Notes: a model not told the origin generated them from the letters alone. A stretch of 64,000 bases of DNA from Sinosporangium siamense (GCF_016863435.1 NZ_BOOW01000016.1:1-64000), one strand, 5' to 3'. Positions 46,620-55,429 are shown, counted from the stretch's first letter. Translations and numbers: made by a program.

Positions 46620-48172
46620 TTGGCGGGCTTCCAGGTGTGCAGGTTGCGGAACAGGCCGCCGGTGGCGTGCTCGTGCCCGTCGACGCCAGGCGTCACGCCC
46701 TGCCAGTCGCCCCGGATGACGTAGACGTGCTTGAGGAAGACGAGGAAGCTCCATGCCTCGTCCTCGAAGATGGTCTTCTGGAAGTCGTCGTAGGCGGCCT
46801 TGCGCTCGGCCTCCTCCCCCGACTCGCGGGCCTTCTCCAGCGCCTTGTCGACCTTCGGGTTGTCGTAGCGGCCGGGGTTGAAGAAACCCTTGCCTGCGTA
46901 GGCCGAGTGGAACAGCTCGTAGTTGATGTAGTCCGGGTCGTAGGCGCTGCCCCAGCCCATCATGAGCGCGTCCTTGGCCATGCGCGGCTCGATCGCGTCC
47001 CAGTCGAGGCCGGCGGGCTCCACGTCGAGGCCGATCTTCCTGGCGTCGGAGGCCGCCGCGAGCGCGAGCTCCTTGCGCAGCGAGTCGCCCGCCGGATACA
47101 TCAGCGTGAACTTCGCGGGCTTTCCGTCCTTGACCCGGATGCCGTCCGCGCCGGGCTTCCACCCGGCCTCGTCGAGCAGTTTGCCCGCCCCGGCCGGATC
47201 GCTCGTGCCCTTCCCGGTGACGACAGCGTTGTACCACTTCGTGGCGGGCGAGATCGGGCCGAACGCCGGCTCGCCCGCCCCCGCCAGGATCGTGTCCACC
47301 ATCGCCTGCCGGTCGACGGCCAGGCTGAACGCCTTGCGGATCGCCAGGTCGCCGGTCACCGGCTCCTTCATCGGGAACATGATGCCGCGGTAGTCGTTGG
47401 CTGCGACGTCGTAGACCTTCAGCCCCGCCTGGGTGCGGAACGGCGCGGCCACCTTGGGCGGCAGGATCGTCGCGTCGAACTCCCCGGCCGACATGCGCGT
47501 CGCCCGCACGTTGTCGTCGGCGGCGAACGCCACCACCACCTTCGGGATCGCCGGAGCGCCGCCCCAGTAGGCGGTGTTGGCGGTGAACGCCACCTTGTCA
47601 CCCGGCGTCCACGACACGAACCGGTACGGCCCGGTGCCGGGCGGCGTCTCCTTCAACGAGGCGCCCTTCGGCACGACGCCCAGCGTGGTGCGCTGGACCA
47701 GCGGGGCGTAGGGGTAGTTGAGAGTGAACACCACGGTCTTGGGGTCCGGCGCCTCGACCTCCTTGATCGCGGCGAAGTCGCCGGCGATGGGGGAGCTGCT
47801 CTTCGGGTCGAGCATCGTCTCGTAGGTGTATTCCACGTCGGCGCTGGTCAGATCCTGGCCGTTGTGGAACTTGACCCCGTCGCGCAGGGTGAAGGTGACC
47901 GTCTTGCCGTCCTTGGAGGTGGTGGGCGGTCCCGAGGCCAGCGCCGGTTCCATCGACAGGTCGGGGGCACGGCTCATCAGGCCGTCGAACATGAGCGATC
48001 CGCCGTCGGGGGAGTAGCCGAGCATCGGGTTCAGGCTCTCGAACTCCGAACTCAAGGCGATGACGAAGGTGTCGTCCGCGGTGCTGGGAGCGCTCCCGCC
48101 CGGCGGTGCCGGCGCCGAGCACGCGGCGGTGAACAGTGCGAACGTCAGCGGGAGCACGACGGCGCGCCTCAT
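46616..48172 (-). CDS. ABC transporter substrate-binding lipoprotein, family 5 (Nik/Dpp type)
   Basis: 518 residues from ATG 48172 (AGGAGG upstream). Lipobox FTAACSAP. SBP family 5 signature features: EFESLNPMLGYSPDGGSLMF, FTLRDGVKFHNGQDLTSADV and APLVQRTTLGVVPKG. Binds the ligand outside the membrane; candidates are peptides or a nickel(-chelate) complex, the latter favoured by the NikE-like ATPase and an upstream Nur-like box. First gene of the operon. Confidence 0.93.
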   Translation of the reverse strand: MRRAVVLPLTFALFTAACSAPAPPGGSAPSTADDTFVIALSSEFESLNPMLGYSPDGGSLMFDGLMSRAPDLSMEPALASGPPTTSKDGKTVTFTLRDGVKFHNGQDLTSADVEYTYETMLDPKSSSPIAGDFAAIKEVEAPDPKTVVFTLNYPYAPLVQRTTLGVVPKGASLKETPPGTGPYRFVSWTPGDKVAFTANTAYWGGAPAIPKVVVAFAADDNVRATRMSAGEFDATILPPKVAAPFRTQAGLKVYDVAANDYRGIMFPMKEPVTGDLAIRKAFSLAVDRQAMVDTILAGAGEPAFGPISPATKWYNAVVTGKGTSDPAGAGKLLDEAGWKPGADGIRVKDGKPAKFTLMYPAGDSLRKELALAAASDARKIGLDVEPAGLDWDAIEPRMAKDALMMGWGSAYDPDYINYELFHSAYAGKGFFNPGRYDNPKVDKALEKARESGEEAERKAAYDDFQKTIFEDEAWSFLVFLKHVYVIRGDWQGVTPGVDGHEHATGGLFRNLHTWKPAK

Positions 48173-48219
48173 GGGGGAACCTCCTGGGATATGTCACTTG
48201 GACAGTAACGGAGAGAATT

Positions 48220-48242
48220 TTGCAGTTGCAAGGAGGGTGCAG
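48220..48242 (-). promoter_or_regulatory. Nur-box-like sequence upstream of the ABC operon
   Basis: Plus-strand reading: TTGCAG TTGCAA GGAGG GTGCAG. Bases 48226-48242 match the published Streptomyces Nur consensus tTGCaa-N5-ttGCAA well in the left half and in TGCA of the right half. It is about 50 bp upstream of the binding-protein start, where a nickel-dependent Fur-family repressor would block transcription. By-eye match only. Confidence 0.45.
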
Positions 48243-48314
48243 TTAGGCCCCAGTGATCCACTAAAGCCGGAAATGTGGTAGCAGTTGGGGAAACCCATAT
48301 GAGGGGGACGAGAG

Positions 48315-48734
48315 ATGGCATACGGCTATCCCGACCCGCACCACTTCCATGCGCCACCCCCACCTCCGCAGAGATTCGGCAGCGCGACGGTGATCCTGCT
48401 CGCCTCCGGGCTCACCGGGGTGGCGGGGTTCCTCATCGGGATCTTCGTCGGCCTCAGCGCTGTGGAGCCCGCGCCTGCGCCTGCGCCCAGTTCGAGCAGT
48501 CCGGAGCAGTTCACCTTCAGTACGCCGGCCGAGACGCCGCCTCCCGTCCAAGAGCAGCAGCCCGGGGTGCAGCCGACGCCGGGGACGGGGGTGCAACCGG
48601 GAACCGGTCAGCAGGGTCAGTCAGGACAGTTGGACCCCTCGGGGCAGCCCGGTCAGCCGGGTAGTGGGCAAACCACCATAAATCCCAACGGGACCCTCCA
48701 AAACGGTTTCCCGCAGTCAGGCTTTCCCGAGTGA
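48315..48734 (+). CDS. small single-TM protein with Pro/Gln-rich extracellular tail
   Basis: 139 residues from ATG 48315. Short proline-rich cytoplasmic start (HAPPPPPQRFG), one membrane helix (VILLASGLTGVAGFLIGIFVGL), then a disordered tail rich in Pro, Gln, Gly and Ser (PTPGTGVQPGTGQQGQ). No family recognised; the tail looks like a cell-wall-spanning linker. Divergent from the ABC operon. Confidence 0.7.
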   Translation: MAYGYPDPHHFHAPPPPPQRFGSATVILLASGLTGVAGFLIGIFVGLSAVEPAPAPAPSSSSPEQFTFSTPAETPPPVQEQQPGVQPTPGTGVQPGTGQQGQSGQLDPSGQPGQPGSGQTTINPNGTLQNGFPQSGFPE

Positions 48735-48790
48735 CCTGCATACAAGGGATGAGTCGCGTGCCTACTGCACTGTAAGTTACCTTTCCAGTC

Positions 48791-49546
48791 ATGGCCGACA
48801 TCGTCTATCCGCCCGTCATCTGGACCGCGCTGACCGCGTTCCGAGCCCTGGACCTCAGGGTGCATGTGGACGGGGCCGAGCACATCCCGAGGACCGGCGG
48901 GGCGGTCCTGGTCAGCAACCATGTCAGCTACCTGGACTTCATCTTCGCGGGATATGCCGCCAGGCCCGCCCGCCGCCTCGTGAGGTTCATGGCGAAAAAG
49001 GAGGTCTTCGACCACAGAATCTCCGGCCCCCTGATGCGCGCCATGCACCACATCCCCGTCGACCGCTCCGCCGGCGCAGGGGCCTACGACAACGCTGTGC
49101 AGGCCCTCCGCGACGGCGAGATCATCGGCGTCTTCGCCGAGGCCACCATCAGCCGCTCCTTCACGATCAAGGAGATCAAGACCGGAGCCGTGCGCATGGC
49201 GGCGGCCGCCGGGGTGCCGCTCATCCCGGTGACCCTGTGGGGCAGCCAGCGCCTGTGGACCAAGGGCCGCCCGCGCAACCTCCTCCAGCGCCACGTGCCC
49301 GTCAGCATCCACGTCGGGCCGCCCGCCTACCCCAGCCTCCACGACGACCCGGCGGTCCTCACCTACGACCTGCGCGCCCGCCTCTCCACCATGCTCGACC
49401 GCGCCCAGCGCGCCTACCCCGACATCCCGCCCAGCGTCTGGTGGCAACCCGCCCACCTCGGCGGCATCGCCCCCACCCCCGAGGAGGCCGACGCCATGGA
49501 CGACGCCGAAGCCGAGGCCCGCCGCGAGAGGCGCCAAAACCGCTGA
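48791..49546 (+). CDS. 1-acyl-glycerol-3-phosphate acyltransferase family (PlsC-like)
   Basis: 251 residues from ATG 48791. Motif I is SNHVSYLDFIFAG (NHx4D), motif II region FMAKKEVFDHRISG, motif III GVFAEATISRSFTIKEIKTG (FPEGTRS-like but FAEATIS) and motif IV VPLIPVTLWGSQRL. Transfers acyl groups to lysophosphatidic acid or a related acceptor in phospholipid or glycolipid synthesis; membrane-associated. Confidence 0.9.
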   Translation: MADIVYPPVIWTALTAFRALDLRVHVDGAEHIPRTGGAVLVSNHVSYLDFIFAGYAARPARRLVRFMAKKEVFDHRISGPLMRAMHHIPVDRSAGAGAYDNAVQALRDGEIIGVFAEATISRSFTIKEIKTGAVRMAAAAGVPLIPVTLWGSQRLWTKGRPRNLLQRHVPVSIHVGPPAYPSLHDDPAVLTYDLRARLSTMLDRAQRAYPDIPPSVWWQPAHLGGIAPTPEEADAMDDAEAEARRERRQNR

Positions 49547-49710
49547 CCGCCGTCAAGCGGGCTCGTGCCGTACGGCGCAGCCCGCCGCGTGCGTGTGCCT
49601 CGGCTGCCGGCCCTGGCTCGACGAGGTGTCGCCAGGGGCCTCCCAGCGCCTAATCTGGGCGGTTCAGTCGAGGACGCAAGGGTCCGCAGACGATATGCCG
49701 AGGAGGACCC

Positions 49711-50628
49711 GTGCGCATCGCGTTCGCCGGCCTGGCCACCAGCCATCCGTTCACCGACGCCCGCACCCTCGCCCGCCACGCGGAACTGTCGGTGTGGGAG
49801 GAGGACGCCGAGCGGCTGGCCAGATTCACCGCCGAGCACCCCCATGCACGCGTGGCCCGCGACCTCGACGACCTGCTCGCGCCCGGCGCCGACGGGATCG
49901 TCCTCACCGTGCAGACCCCACGCGTCGCCGATGTGTTGGAGCCCGTGCTGACCCTCGGCGCCCCCTGCTTCGTCAACAAACCGGCCGCCGCCACCCGCGC
50001 CCAGCTCGAACGCCTGGACGCGCTGGTGTCACCGCACTCCGAGAAGGTGCTGACAAGCTCGGTGCTGAGGTTCGCGCCCGCCTTCGCCGGCTACAGCATC
50101 GGCTCACAGGTGATGTCGGTCCGTGCGACCGTCCGGCACGACGTGGGGCTCTGGGCGACCGGCTACAACCCCTGGCAGGACGACCCCGCGGAGGGCGGCG
50201 GCACGCTGGTCACGATGGGCATCCACGGGGTCGAGTTGCTGGTGGCCCTCCTCGGCCCTCATGTGCGCCTGGCGGGCGCGGCCGGGTCGCTGCGGCGGCA
50301 CAAGGGCCTGCGCTCGGAGGACACCGGCGTCATGGCCCTCATCTGGGAGAGCGGCGTGACCGGGGTGGTCGAGATCCTCGGCGCGACGGATGTCGAGTCC
50401 TATACGGTCTCGGTGCATACGGCGGAGGACACCGAACAAATCGTCATCGAGAGCGGCGCCGACGTCCTGAAAGGCCTCGGCTACGAGGGCACGATCGACG
50501 CCTTCCTGTCGATGGTGCACGGCGCCCCGAGCCCGGTGCCGTGGGGGGAGACCCGCGCCATCCTCAACATCCTGATCTCCGCCCGCGAGTCGGCCACCCG
50601 GCCTTTGATGGAGGTCGAGCGGATGTAG
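49711..50628 (+). CDS. Gfo/Idh/MocA family oxidoreductase
   Basis: 305 residues from GTG 49711, with AGGAGGA five bases upstream. N-terminal nucleotide-binding fold starts RIAFAGLATSHPFTDARTLA, with VNKPAAATRAQLERLDALV in place of the usual EKP motif and a C-terminal alpha/beta domain containing GGTLVTMGIHGVELLVALLG (His). Family members are NAD(P)-dependent sugar or inositol dehydrogenases; substrate unknown. The 5' neighbour is unrelated. Confidence 0.87.
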   Translation: MRIAFAGLATSHPFTDARTLARHAELSVWEEDAERLARFTAEHPHARVARDLDDLLAPGADGIVLTVQTPRVADVLEPVLTLGAPCFVNKPAAATRAQLERLDALVSPHSEKVLTSSVLRFAPAFAGYSIGSQVMSVRATVRHDVGLWATGYNPWQDDPAEGGGTLVTMGIHGVELLVALLGPHVRLAGAAGSLRRHKGLRSEDTGVMALIWESGVTGVVEILGATDVESYTVSVHTAEDTEQIVIESGADVLKGLGYEGTIDAFLSMVHGAPSPVPWGETRAILNILISARESATRPLMEVERM

Positions 50629-50691
50629 CACCCAAGGGATGAAATAAGCCTACTGATCACATCGGATCTCGCCTTTGGCGATGATTGCACC

Positions 50692-51228
50692 ATGCGTCTG
50701 AACCGCGCCCCTCGTAATGGCCCCGCGGTGCTGTATGTAGGGGCCGTCGGGCTTGCCTCACTTCTGACGCTTGTCGTGGCGAGCAGTCCCGGCTTGTCCG
50801 GCTGGACCCTGCTGCTGGCGTTGTACTGGCTGATTCTTGTCGTCATCTGGCCGTCGTGGATATGGGAGCCCACCATGGCGGGGCAGCGGCTCTGGTCACT
50901 GCTCGTTTCACTCGGTTTCGTGCTGGTCACCGTACTGCTGGTCAAGGTTGACGTGCCGCTTCACGTGCGCTTCGCCCTGTCGGAGTCCAGCTTGGAGCGA
51001 CATGCCCGATCAGCGCATGCAGAAGAGCGAGAGGATCAGTGGTGGGGCCTGTTTCATGTGAACTACGTGGAGAAGATCCCTGAAGGCACGATTTTCCTGG
51101 TCACGGACATCGGACTGGACTGGTTGAGCCACGGCTTCGCCTACCTCCCGGACAAGCCGCCGGTCGGGGAAGCGCACAGATATGAGCACTTCAAGGGCCC
51201 GTGGTATCGCTGGAGCGAAGGCCCCTGA
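50692..51228 (+). CDS. hypothetical membrane protein, three TM helices
   Basis: 178 residues from ATG 50692. Three N-terminal helices (AVLYVGAVGLASLLTLVVAS, LLLALYWLILVVIW, LWSLLVSLGFVLVTVLLV), then a soluble 85-residue tail rich in aromatic residues (WWGLFHVNYVEKIPEGTIFL, YEHFKGPWYRWSEG). No family recognised. Confidence 0.72.
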   Translation: MRLNRAPRNGPAVLYVGAVGLASLLTLVVASSPGLSGWTLLLALYWLILVVIWPSWIWEPTMAGQRLWSLLVSLGFVLVTVLLVKVDVPLHVRFALSESSLERHARSAHAEEREDQWWGLFHVNYVEKIPEGTIFLVTDIGLDWLSHGFAYLPDKPPVGEAHRYEHFKGPWYRWSEGP

Positions 51229-51399
51229 CCCCCCTTGACGTGACGACGGCCCCGACCCGCACACCTGTTCGGGGGCCATGAACTGAGGGGTGCCCATGCG
51301 CATGTTGGTCGCGGGTCGACGACGGGCTCCGCGAATCCATTACCGATGTACGGATATTCCCAACAACGTGACCTTCGCTCAAGTTAGCCGGGAAAAAGG

Positions 51400-51604
51400 A
51401 TTTCCAGTTGGTGGATCCGCGGCGACCAGGTTGAGGGCAAAGGCTGCCGACAAGCCCGTCTCCTCGGCGACCTCTCGCAGAACCGCCTGCTCCAGCCCCT
51501 CGCCCGCTTTAACTCCGCCCGGTCTCGACCAGAAGGCAGTGGGCCACCCAGTGCGGGAAGCCGGCGGGACGCATGGTGCCGCAGTTCATGTGGTGGATCT
51601 TCAT
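51400..51604 (-). pseudogene. gene debris: start of an MBL-fold gene joined to a NUDIX fragment
   Basis: From ATG 51604 the sequence reads MKIHHMNCGTMRPAGFPHWV then AHCLLVETGRS and a stop (51509), the N-terminus of MBL-fold hydrolases, without the HxHxDH site. Overlapping in another frame is a NUDIX box, AGEGLEQAVLREVAEETGLS, continuing to about 51400. Neither gene is complete. The rest of 51229-51755 has no supported gene except the promoter at its right end. Confidence 0.65.
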
Positions 51605-51707
51605 CTTTCCCATGGTGAGGGCTGGAACTTGCCGACGGGTGGGGGTGTGAGCGGGTCACAATGCCCTGAACGCCGTTTTCACCTGGGCGTTGTTCCAGGA
51701 TCAGTTG

Positions 51708-51748
51708 TTGACAGGGCGGCTATAGCGAGATTACGGTCTGGACCGTAA
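51708..51748 (+). promoter_or_regulatory. promoter with palindromic operator for the epimerase/DHDPS operon
   Basis: -35 TTGACA (51708-51713), 18-bp spacer, -10-like TACGGT (51732-51737). Overlapping the -10 is the perfect palindrome TTACGGTC TG GACCGTAA (51731-51748). A near-identical site lies at 55403-55420. A bound regulator would block the polymerase. Confidence 0.75.
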
Positions 51749-51755
51749 AATCTCT

Positions 51756-52772
51756 ATGGTTGGAGGTCGCGTGCGGACGCTGGCGGAACTTGAGGAGCGG
51801 CTCGCCCGCCCCACCGAGGGGCTCGTCCAAGACCTGAGTGAGCTCGACGGCGACATCCTGGTGCTCGGCGCGGGCGGCAAACTGGGGCCGAGCCTCGTGC
51901 GGCTGGCCCTCAACGCCACCAAGAGCCGGGTGATCGCGGTGTCCCGATTCTCCGAGCCGGGCCTGGCCGAGTCCCTGGAGGCCGACGGAGCCGTGGTCGT
52001 CTCCGCCGACGTCGCCGACGAGGCCGCGCTGAAGGACCTGCCCGATGCGCCCAACGTGGTCTTCCTCGTAGGCGCGAAGTTCGGCACGCAGGGGCGCGAG
52101 CACGCCACGTGGTTCACCAACGCATACCTGCCGGGCCGGGTGGCCGACAGATATCGCGACAGCCGGATCGCGGCCCTGTCGACCGGCAACGTCTACCCTC
52201 TTGTGCCCGTCACGAGCGGCGGCTCCACCGAGGACGACCCCACCGGTCCCGTCGGCGATTATGCGATGAGCTGCCTCGGCAGGGAGCGAGTGCTCTCCCA
52301 CTTCGCCGAGAAGTACGGCACACGCCTCGCGCTCATCCGGCTGAACTACGCGGTGGAGCTCCGCTACGGGGTGCTCGTCGACCTGGCCCAGAAGATCATC
52401 GCCGATGAGCCGATCGACCTGTCGACCGGCCAGGTCAATGTGGTGTGGCAGGGCTACGCCAACGAGGTCACCCTGCGGTCGCTCCTGCTCGCCGAGGCTC
52501 CGCCGTACGTGCTGAACGTCACCGGCCCCGAGCTGCTCTCGGTGCGGCAGGCGGCGCTGGCGCTTGGCGAGGCCCTCGGCAAGGAGCCCCGCCTCATCGG
52601 CGAGGAGGCGCCGACCGCGCTGCTGTCCAACGCCTCGCGGTGCCACCGTACGTTCGGCTATCCGCAGATCACACCCGCCGAGCTGATCGAGCACACCGCG
52701 GCCTGGGTGGCCGGCGGCGGCGCGCTGCTCGGCAAGCCGACCAAGTTCGAGCGCCGCGATGGCCGTTTCTGA
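51756..52772 (+). CDS. NAD-dependent epimerase/dehydratase family protein
   Basis: 338 residues from ATG 51756; GTG 51771 after GGAGGT is an alternative. Extended SDR fold: DILVLGAGGKLGPSLVRLAL (GxGGxxG), SADVAD, ALSTGNVYPLVPV, then a catalytic region with YAMSCLGRERVLSHFA, where the usual YxxxK tyrosine is present but the lysine is replaced. Substrate binding through LIRLNYAVELRYGVLVDLA. First gene of an operator-controlled two-gene operon with a DHDPS-like enzyme; likely acts on a sugar acid or polyol (inference). Confidence 0.85.
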   Translation: MVGGRVRTLAELEERLARPTEGLVQDLSELDGDILVLGAGGKLGPSLVRLALNATKSRVIAVSRFSEPGLAESLEADGAVVVSADVADEAALKDLPDAPNVVFLVGAKFGTQGREHATWFTNAYLPGRVADRYRDSRIAALSTGNVYPLVPVTSGGSTEDDPTGPVGDYAMSCLGRERVLSHFAEKYGTRLALIRLNYAVELRYGVLVDLAQKIIADEPIDLSTGQVNVVWQGYANEVTLRSLLLAEAPPYVLNVTGPELLSVRQAALALGEALGKEPRLIGEEAPTALLSNASRCHRTFGYPQITPAELIEHTAAWVAGGGALLGKPTKFERRDGRF

Positions 52773-52794
52773 TGTCGAAGAAGGGGGGACTCAC

Positions 52795-53850
52795 GTGCTG
52801 AGCCCCGACGTCGCCGAGACGGTCTCCGCCCGCGACCTGTTCCGGCGCGGCCTGGTGATCCCGGCCCACCCGCTCGCCCTCACCGCCGACCGGCGGCTCG
52901 ACGAGCGGCGGCAGCGGGCCCTGACGCGCTATTACGTGGAGGCGGGTGCCGGCGGGCTGGCGGTGGGGGTGCACACCACCCAGTTCGCCATCCACGGCAC
53001 CGCTCTGCTGGCCCCCGTGCTCGAGCTCGCCGCCACCACGGCGGCGGAGGCGTCACGGGACGTCGTGCTGGTGGCGGGTGTGGTGGGGCCGACAGCGCAG
53101 GCCGTGGCCGAGGCCGAGCTGGCGGCCTCCCTCGGTTATCACATGGTGCTGCTGACCCCCCACCCGGACCCTTCCGAGGACGCGCTCATCGAGCGGGCCC
53201 GCGCCGTCGGCGCGGTGCTTCCGGTGATCGGCTTCTACATGCAGTCGGCGGTCGGCGGGCGCCCCCTGTCACGCGACTTCTGGACCAGGTTCGCCTCTGT
53301 CGAGTCGGTCGTGGGCATCAAGGTCGCCCCGTTCGACCGCTATCGCACCCTGGACGTGCTTCACGGCGTGTGCCGGGCGGGCCGCGAAGGCGACCTCGCG
53401 CTCTACACCGGCAACGACGACCACATCCTGGCCGACCTCATCGCCCCCCACCGCGTAGTCGTGGACGGGCGCCAGGTCGAGGTGGAGTTCGTCGGCGGGC
53501 TGCTCGGCCAGTGGGCGGTCTGGGTGCGCCGCGCCGTCGACCTGCTGGAGGAGGCCGGCCGCGCCCGGGCCGGCGACGCCGCCGCCGTGCGCCGCCTGCT
53601 CACCCTCGACGGCCACCTCACCGACGCCAACGCCGCCATCTTCGACGTCGCCCACGGCTTCCACGGCTGCATCCCCGGCATTCACGAGATACTCCGCCGC
53701 CAAGGCCTCCTGGCCGGCAACTGGTGCCTCGACCCCGCCGAGACCCTGTCCACCGGCCAGCTCAAGGAGATCGACCGCATTTGGGCCGCCTACCCCTGGC
53801 TACGCGACGACGACTTCGTCGCCGAGGGCCTCGACCGGTGGCTCTCCTGA
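52795..53850 (+). CDS. DHDPS/NAL-superfamily protein (aldolase/dehydratase type)
   Basis: 351 residues from GTG 52795 (AAGGGGGG seven bases upstream); ATG 52759 would overlap the epimerase but has no ribosome site. The TIM-barrel has the Schiff-base lysine in VVGIKVAPFDRY and an upstream tyrosine in VIGFYMQSAVGG, plus ALYTGNDDHILADL. Family members cleave or condense pyruvate-derived keto acids; the longer C-terminal region (HGCIPGIHEILRRQGLL) suggests a sugar-acid branch. Second gene of the operon. Confidence 0.85.
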   Translation: MLSPDVAETVSARDLFRRGLVIPAHPLALTADRRLDERRQRALTRYYVEAGAGGLAVGVHTTQFAIHGTALLAPVLELAATTAAEASRDVVLVAGVVGPTAQAVAEAELAASLGYHMVLLTPHPDPSEDALIERARAVGAVLPVIGFYMQSAVGGRPLSRDFWTRFASVESVVGIKVAPFDRYRTLDVLHGVCRAGREGDLALYTGNDDHILADLIAPHRVVVDGRQVEVEFVGGLLGQWAVWVRRAVDLLEEAGRARAGDAAAVRRLLTLDGHLTDANAAIFDVAHGFHGCIPGIHEILRRQGLLAGNWCLDPAETLSTGQLKEIDRIWAAYPWLRDDDFVAEGLDRWLS

Positions 53851-53917
53851 CCCACGGGGAGGTCCCCCCCAGGCGCCGGCGGACGGACGGGGGACCCCCC
53901 CTCCTGGCATGCGAAGA

Positions 53918-54140
53918 CACACGACATGGGCGGGGTACGGCGGAAGCCCGGCGGGGGAATGCCGGGCGTGTGGCCGCCTGCCGCGCCTGCGCGGCGGTCG
54001 CCCGAGGGCAGCACTGGCCCGGCGGCCCCGGGCGCGGGGCGGGCCGGCTCGCGCCCGCGGCCTGGTCGGTCGACCGCTGTGGGCCGGACACTGTGCTGTG
54101 TCCGCCCACACGACATGGGTGGGGTACGGCGGAAGCCCGG
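53918..54140. repeat. pair of 34-bp direct repeats flanking a GC-rich spacer
   Basis: Copies at 53918-53951 and 54107-54140, one mismatch, both reading CACACGACATGGG...GTACGGCGGAAGCCCGG. They lie in the 326-bp gene-free spacer between the DHDPS-like gene and the 3' end of the convergent regulator gene. Confidence 0.75.
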
Positions 54141-54176
54141 TGTGCTCCTGCGGGGACATGCCCGGGTGAGGCCGGG

Positions 54177-55382
54177 CTACAGCGTGAGGCGGTAGAGCGT
54201 CAAGGGCCTGCCGCTGGTGCCGCTCGTGAGGTTGCCCATGCGTTCGGCCAGGCCGGCGAGTTCGAGGCGGTGGAGCATACGCCGGGCCGTGCGCTGCTGG
54301 ACCGCGAGACGTTCGGCGATCTCCTTCGTGGTGAGGGGTTCGCCGCCCGCCGCGGCGCGGGCTTCGAGGAGCTTGGCCAGGGTCGGCACCGACAGGCCGA
54401 CGCGGCGGGCGATGACGGAGAGGTTCTGTTCGCCGGGTGGCGAAGTGGTGACCGAATCGAGCACGATCTCGGTGTCGGCGCGCAGCGACAACACGGCGGC
54501 GACGTCGCCGATGCGGCGGGCGCGGCCGAGGGCGCGCCGGGCGAGGCTTTCGGCCTCGGCGGAGCTGCGTCCGAGGCCGAAGCCCACGCGCACGGTCTTG
54601 TTGTGGCAGGCGAGGCGGGCCAGCATGGGCAACCCGGAGAAGCCGCCGGTGGCGTCGTGCAGGGGCCCGCGGGTGGTGACCAGCAGGTAGGTGCCGCCGC
54701 GGAACGCGGCGAGGGTGCCGCCGAGCGCGGTGGCCTCGCGCAGCAGCCCTTCGTCGTTTTCGACCTCGATGAGCCCGAGCGCGATCTGGGCGTCCTCCTG
54801 GACCTGTCCTTTGGCGGTCAGCAGGAGCTGGCGGAGCGCGACGCGCACGGAGTGCACGGACGGCGCGAGCCGCAGCACGTGCCGTTCGCCGCGCAGCGCC
54901 TCGTGCACCGACGACAGGCACGTCACGGCGGGGTGTTCGGGGCCGCGCCGGTGGAAGGCGATGGCGTTCTTGGACGTCATCTCCGCCCGATAGGGCAGAA
55001 TGCGCACGTTGTCGGTCGGCAGCCCGGCCTCGGTGAAAGTGGCGGTGACGTCGGCCGCGGCGAGGGTGTCGATGGACAGCGTGGTGACGTCGTGCCCTTC
55101 GTGCTGGAGCCGCACGAGGGCACTGAGCAGGGTCGCGCCGGAATAGTCGACGAAGGCCGCGGGGCGGGTGAGCGCGTCGGCGTCGCGGGCGAGCATGTAC
55201 GGCACGATGCCGGTGAAGAGCCACCCTTCGACGGAGGCGGCGTGGGCCTCCACGATGGCAGGGGCCTGCGACTCATGGTCGTAGTCGAGGCGCAGCGCGC
55301 TGACCCCCGGCTGCTCCTCGCAGATCCCCGCGACGTCGTCGACCAGATCGTGGGGGCCGACGACACCGATGACGATTCCCAC
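54177..55382 (-). CDS. transcriptional regulator: ligand-sensing domain, degenerate GGDEF-like domain, winged HTH
   Basis: 401 residues from GTG 55382 (GAGGGAGA seven bases upstream). The N-terminal 190 residues form an alpha/beta domain (GIVIGVVGPHDLVDDVAG) with Rossmann-like strands. A middle region (about 215-300) resembles a degenerate nucleotide-cyclase/GGDEF fold (TYLLVTTRG, VRVGFGLGRSSAEAESLA). The C-terminal winged helix is TTKEIAERLAVQQRTARRML with a wing ending TSGRPLTLYRL. It probably binds the TTACGGTC palindrome in front of itself and of the 51.7-kb operon (inference). Confidence 0.8.
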   Translation of the reverse strand: MGIVIGVVGPHDLVDDVAGICEEQPGVSALRLDYDHESQAPAIVEAHAASVEGWLFTGIVPYMLARDADALTRPAAFVDYSGATLLSALVRLQHEGHDVTTLSIDTLAAADVTATFTEAGLPTDNVRILPYRAEMTSKNAIAFHRRGPEHPAVTCLSSVHEALRGERHVLRLAPSVHSVRVALRQLLLTAKGQVQEDAQIALGLIEVENDEGLLREATALGGTLAAFRGGTYLLVTTRGPLHDATGGFSGLPMLARLACHNKTVRVGFGLGRSSAEAESLARRALGRARRIGDVAAVLSLRADTEIVLDSVTTSPPGEQNLSVIARRVGLSVPTLAKLLEARAAAGGEPLTTKEIAERLAVQQRTARRMLHRLELAGLAERMGNLTSGTSGRPLTLYRLTL

Positions 55383-55399
55383 CCGCGTCTCCCTCGCAA

Positions 55400-55420
55400 A
55401 TATTACGGTCAAGACCGAAA
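55400..55420. promoter_or_regulatory. second TTACGGTC operator in the regulator/aminotransferase divergent promoter
   Basis: TTACGGTC AA GACCGAAA (55403-55420), one mismatch from the perfect palindrome at 51731. It overlaps a minus-strand -10-like TAATAT (55400-55405) for the regulator and sits just before the ribosome site (AAGGG) of the aminotransferase gene, so it could autoregulate and control both directions. Confidence 0.7.
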
Positions 55421-55429
55421 GGGTAACCC

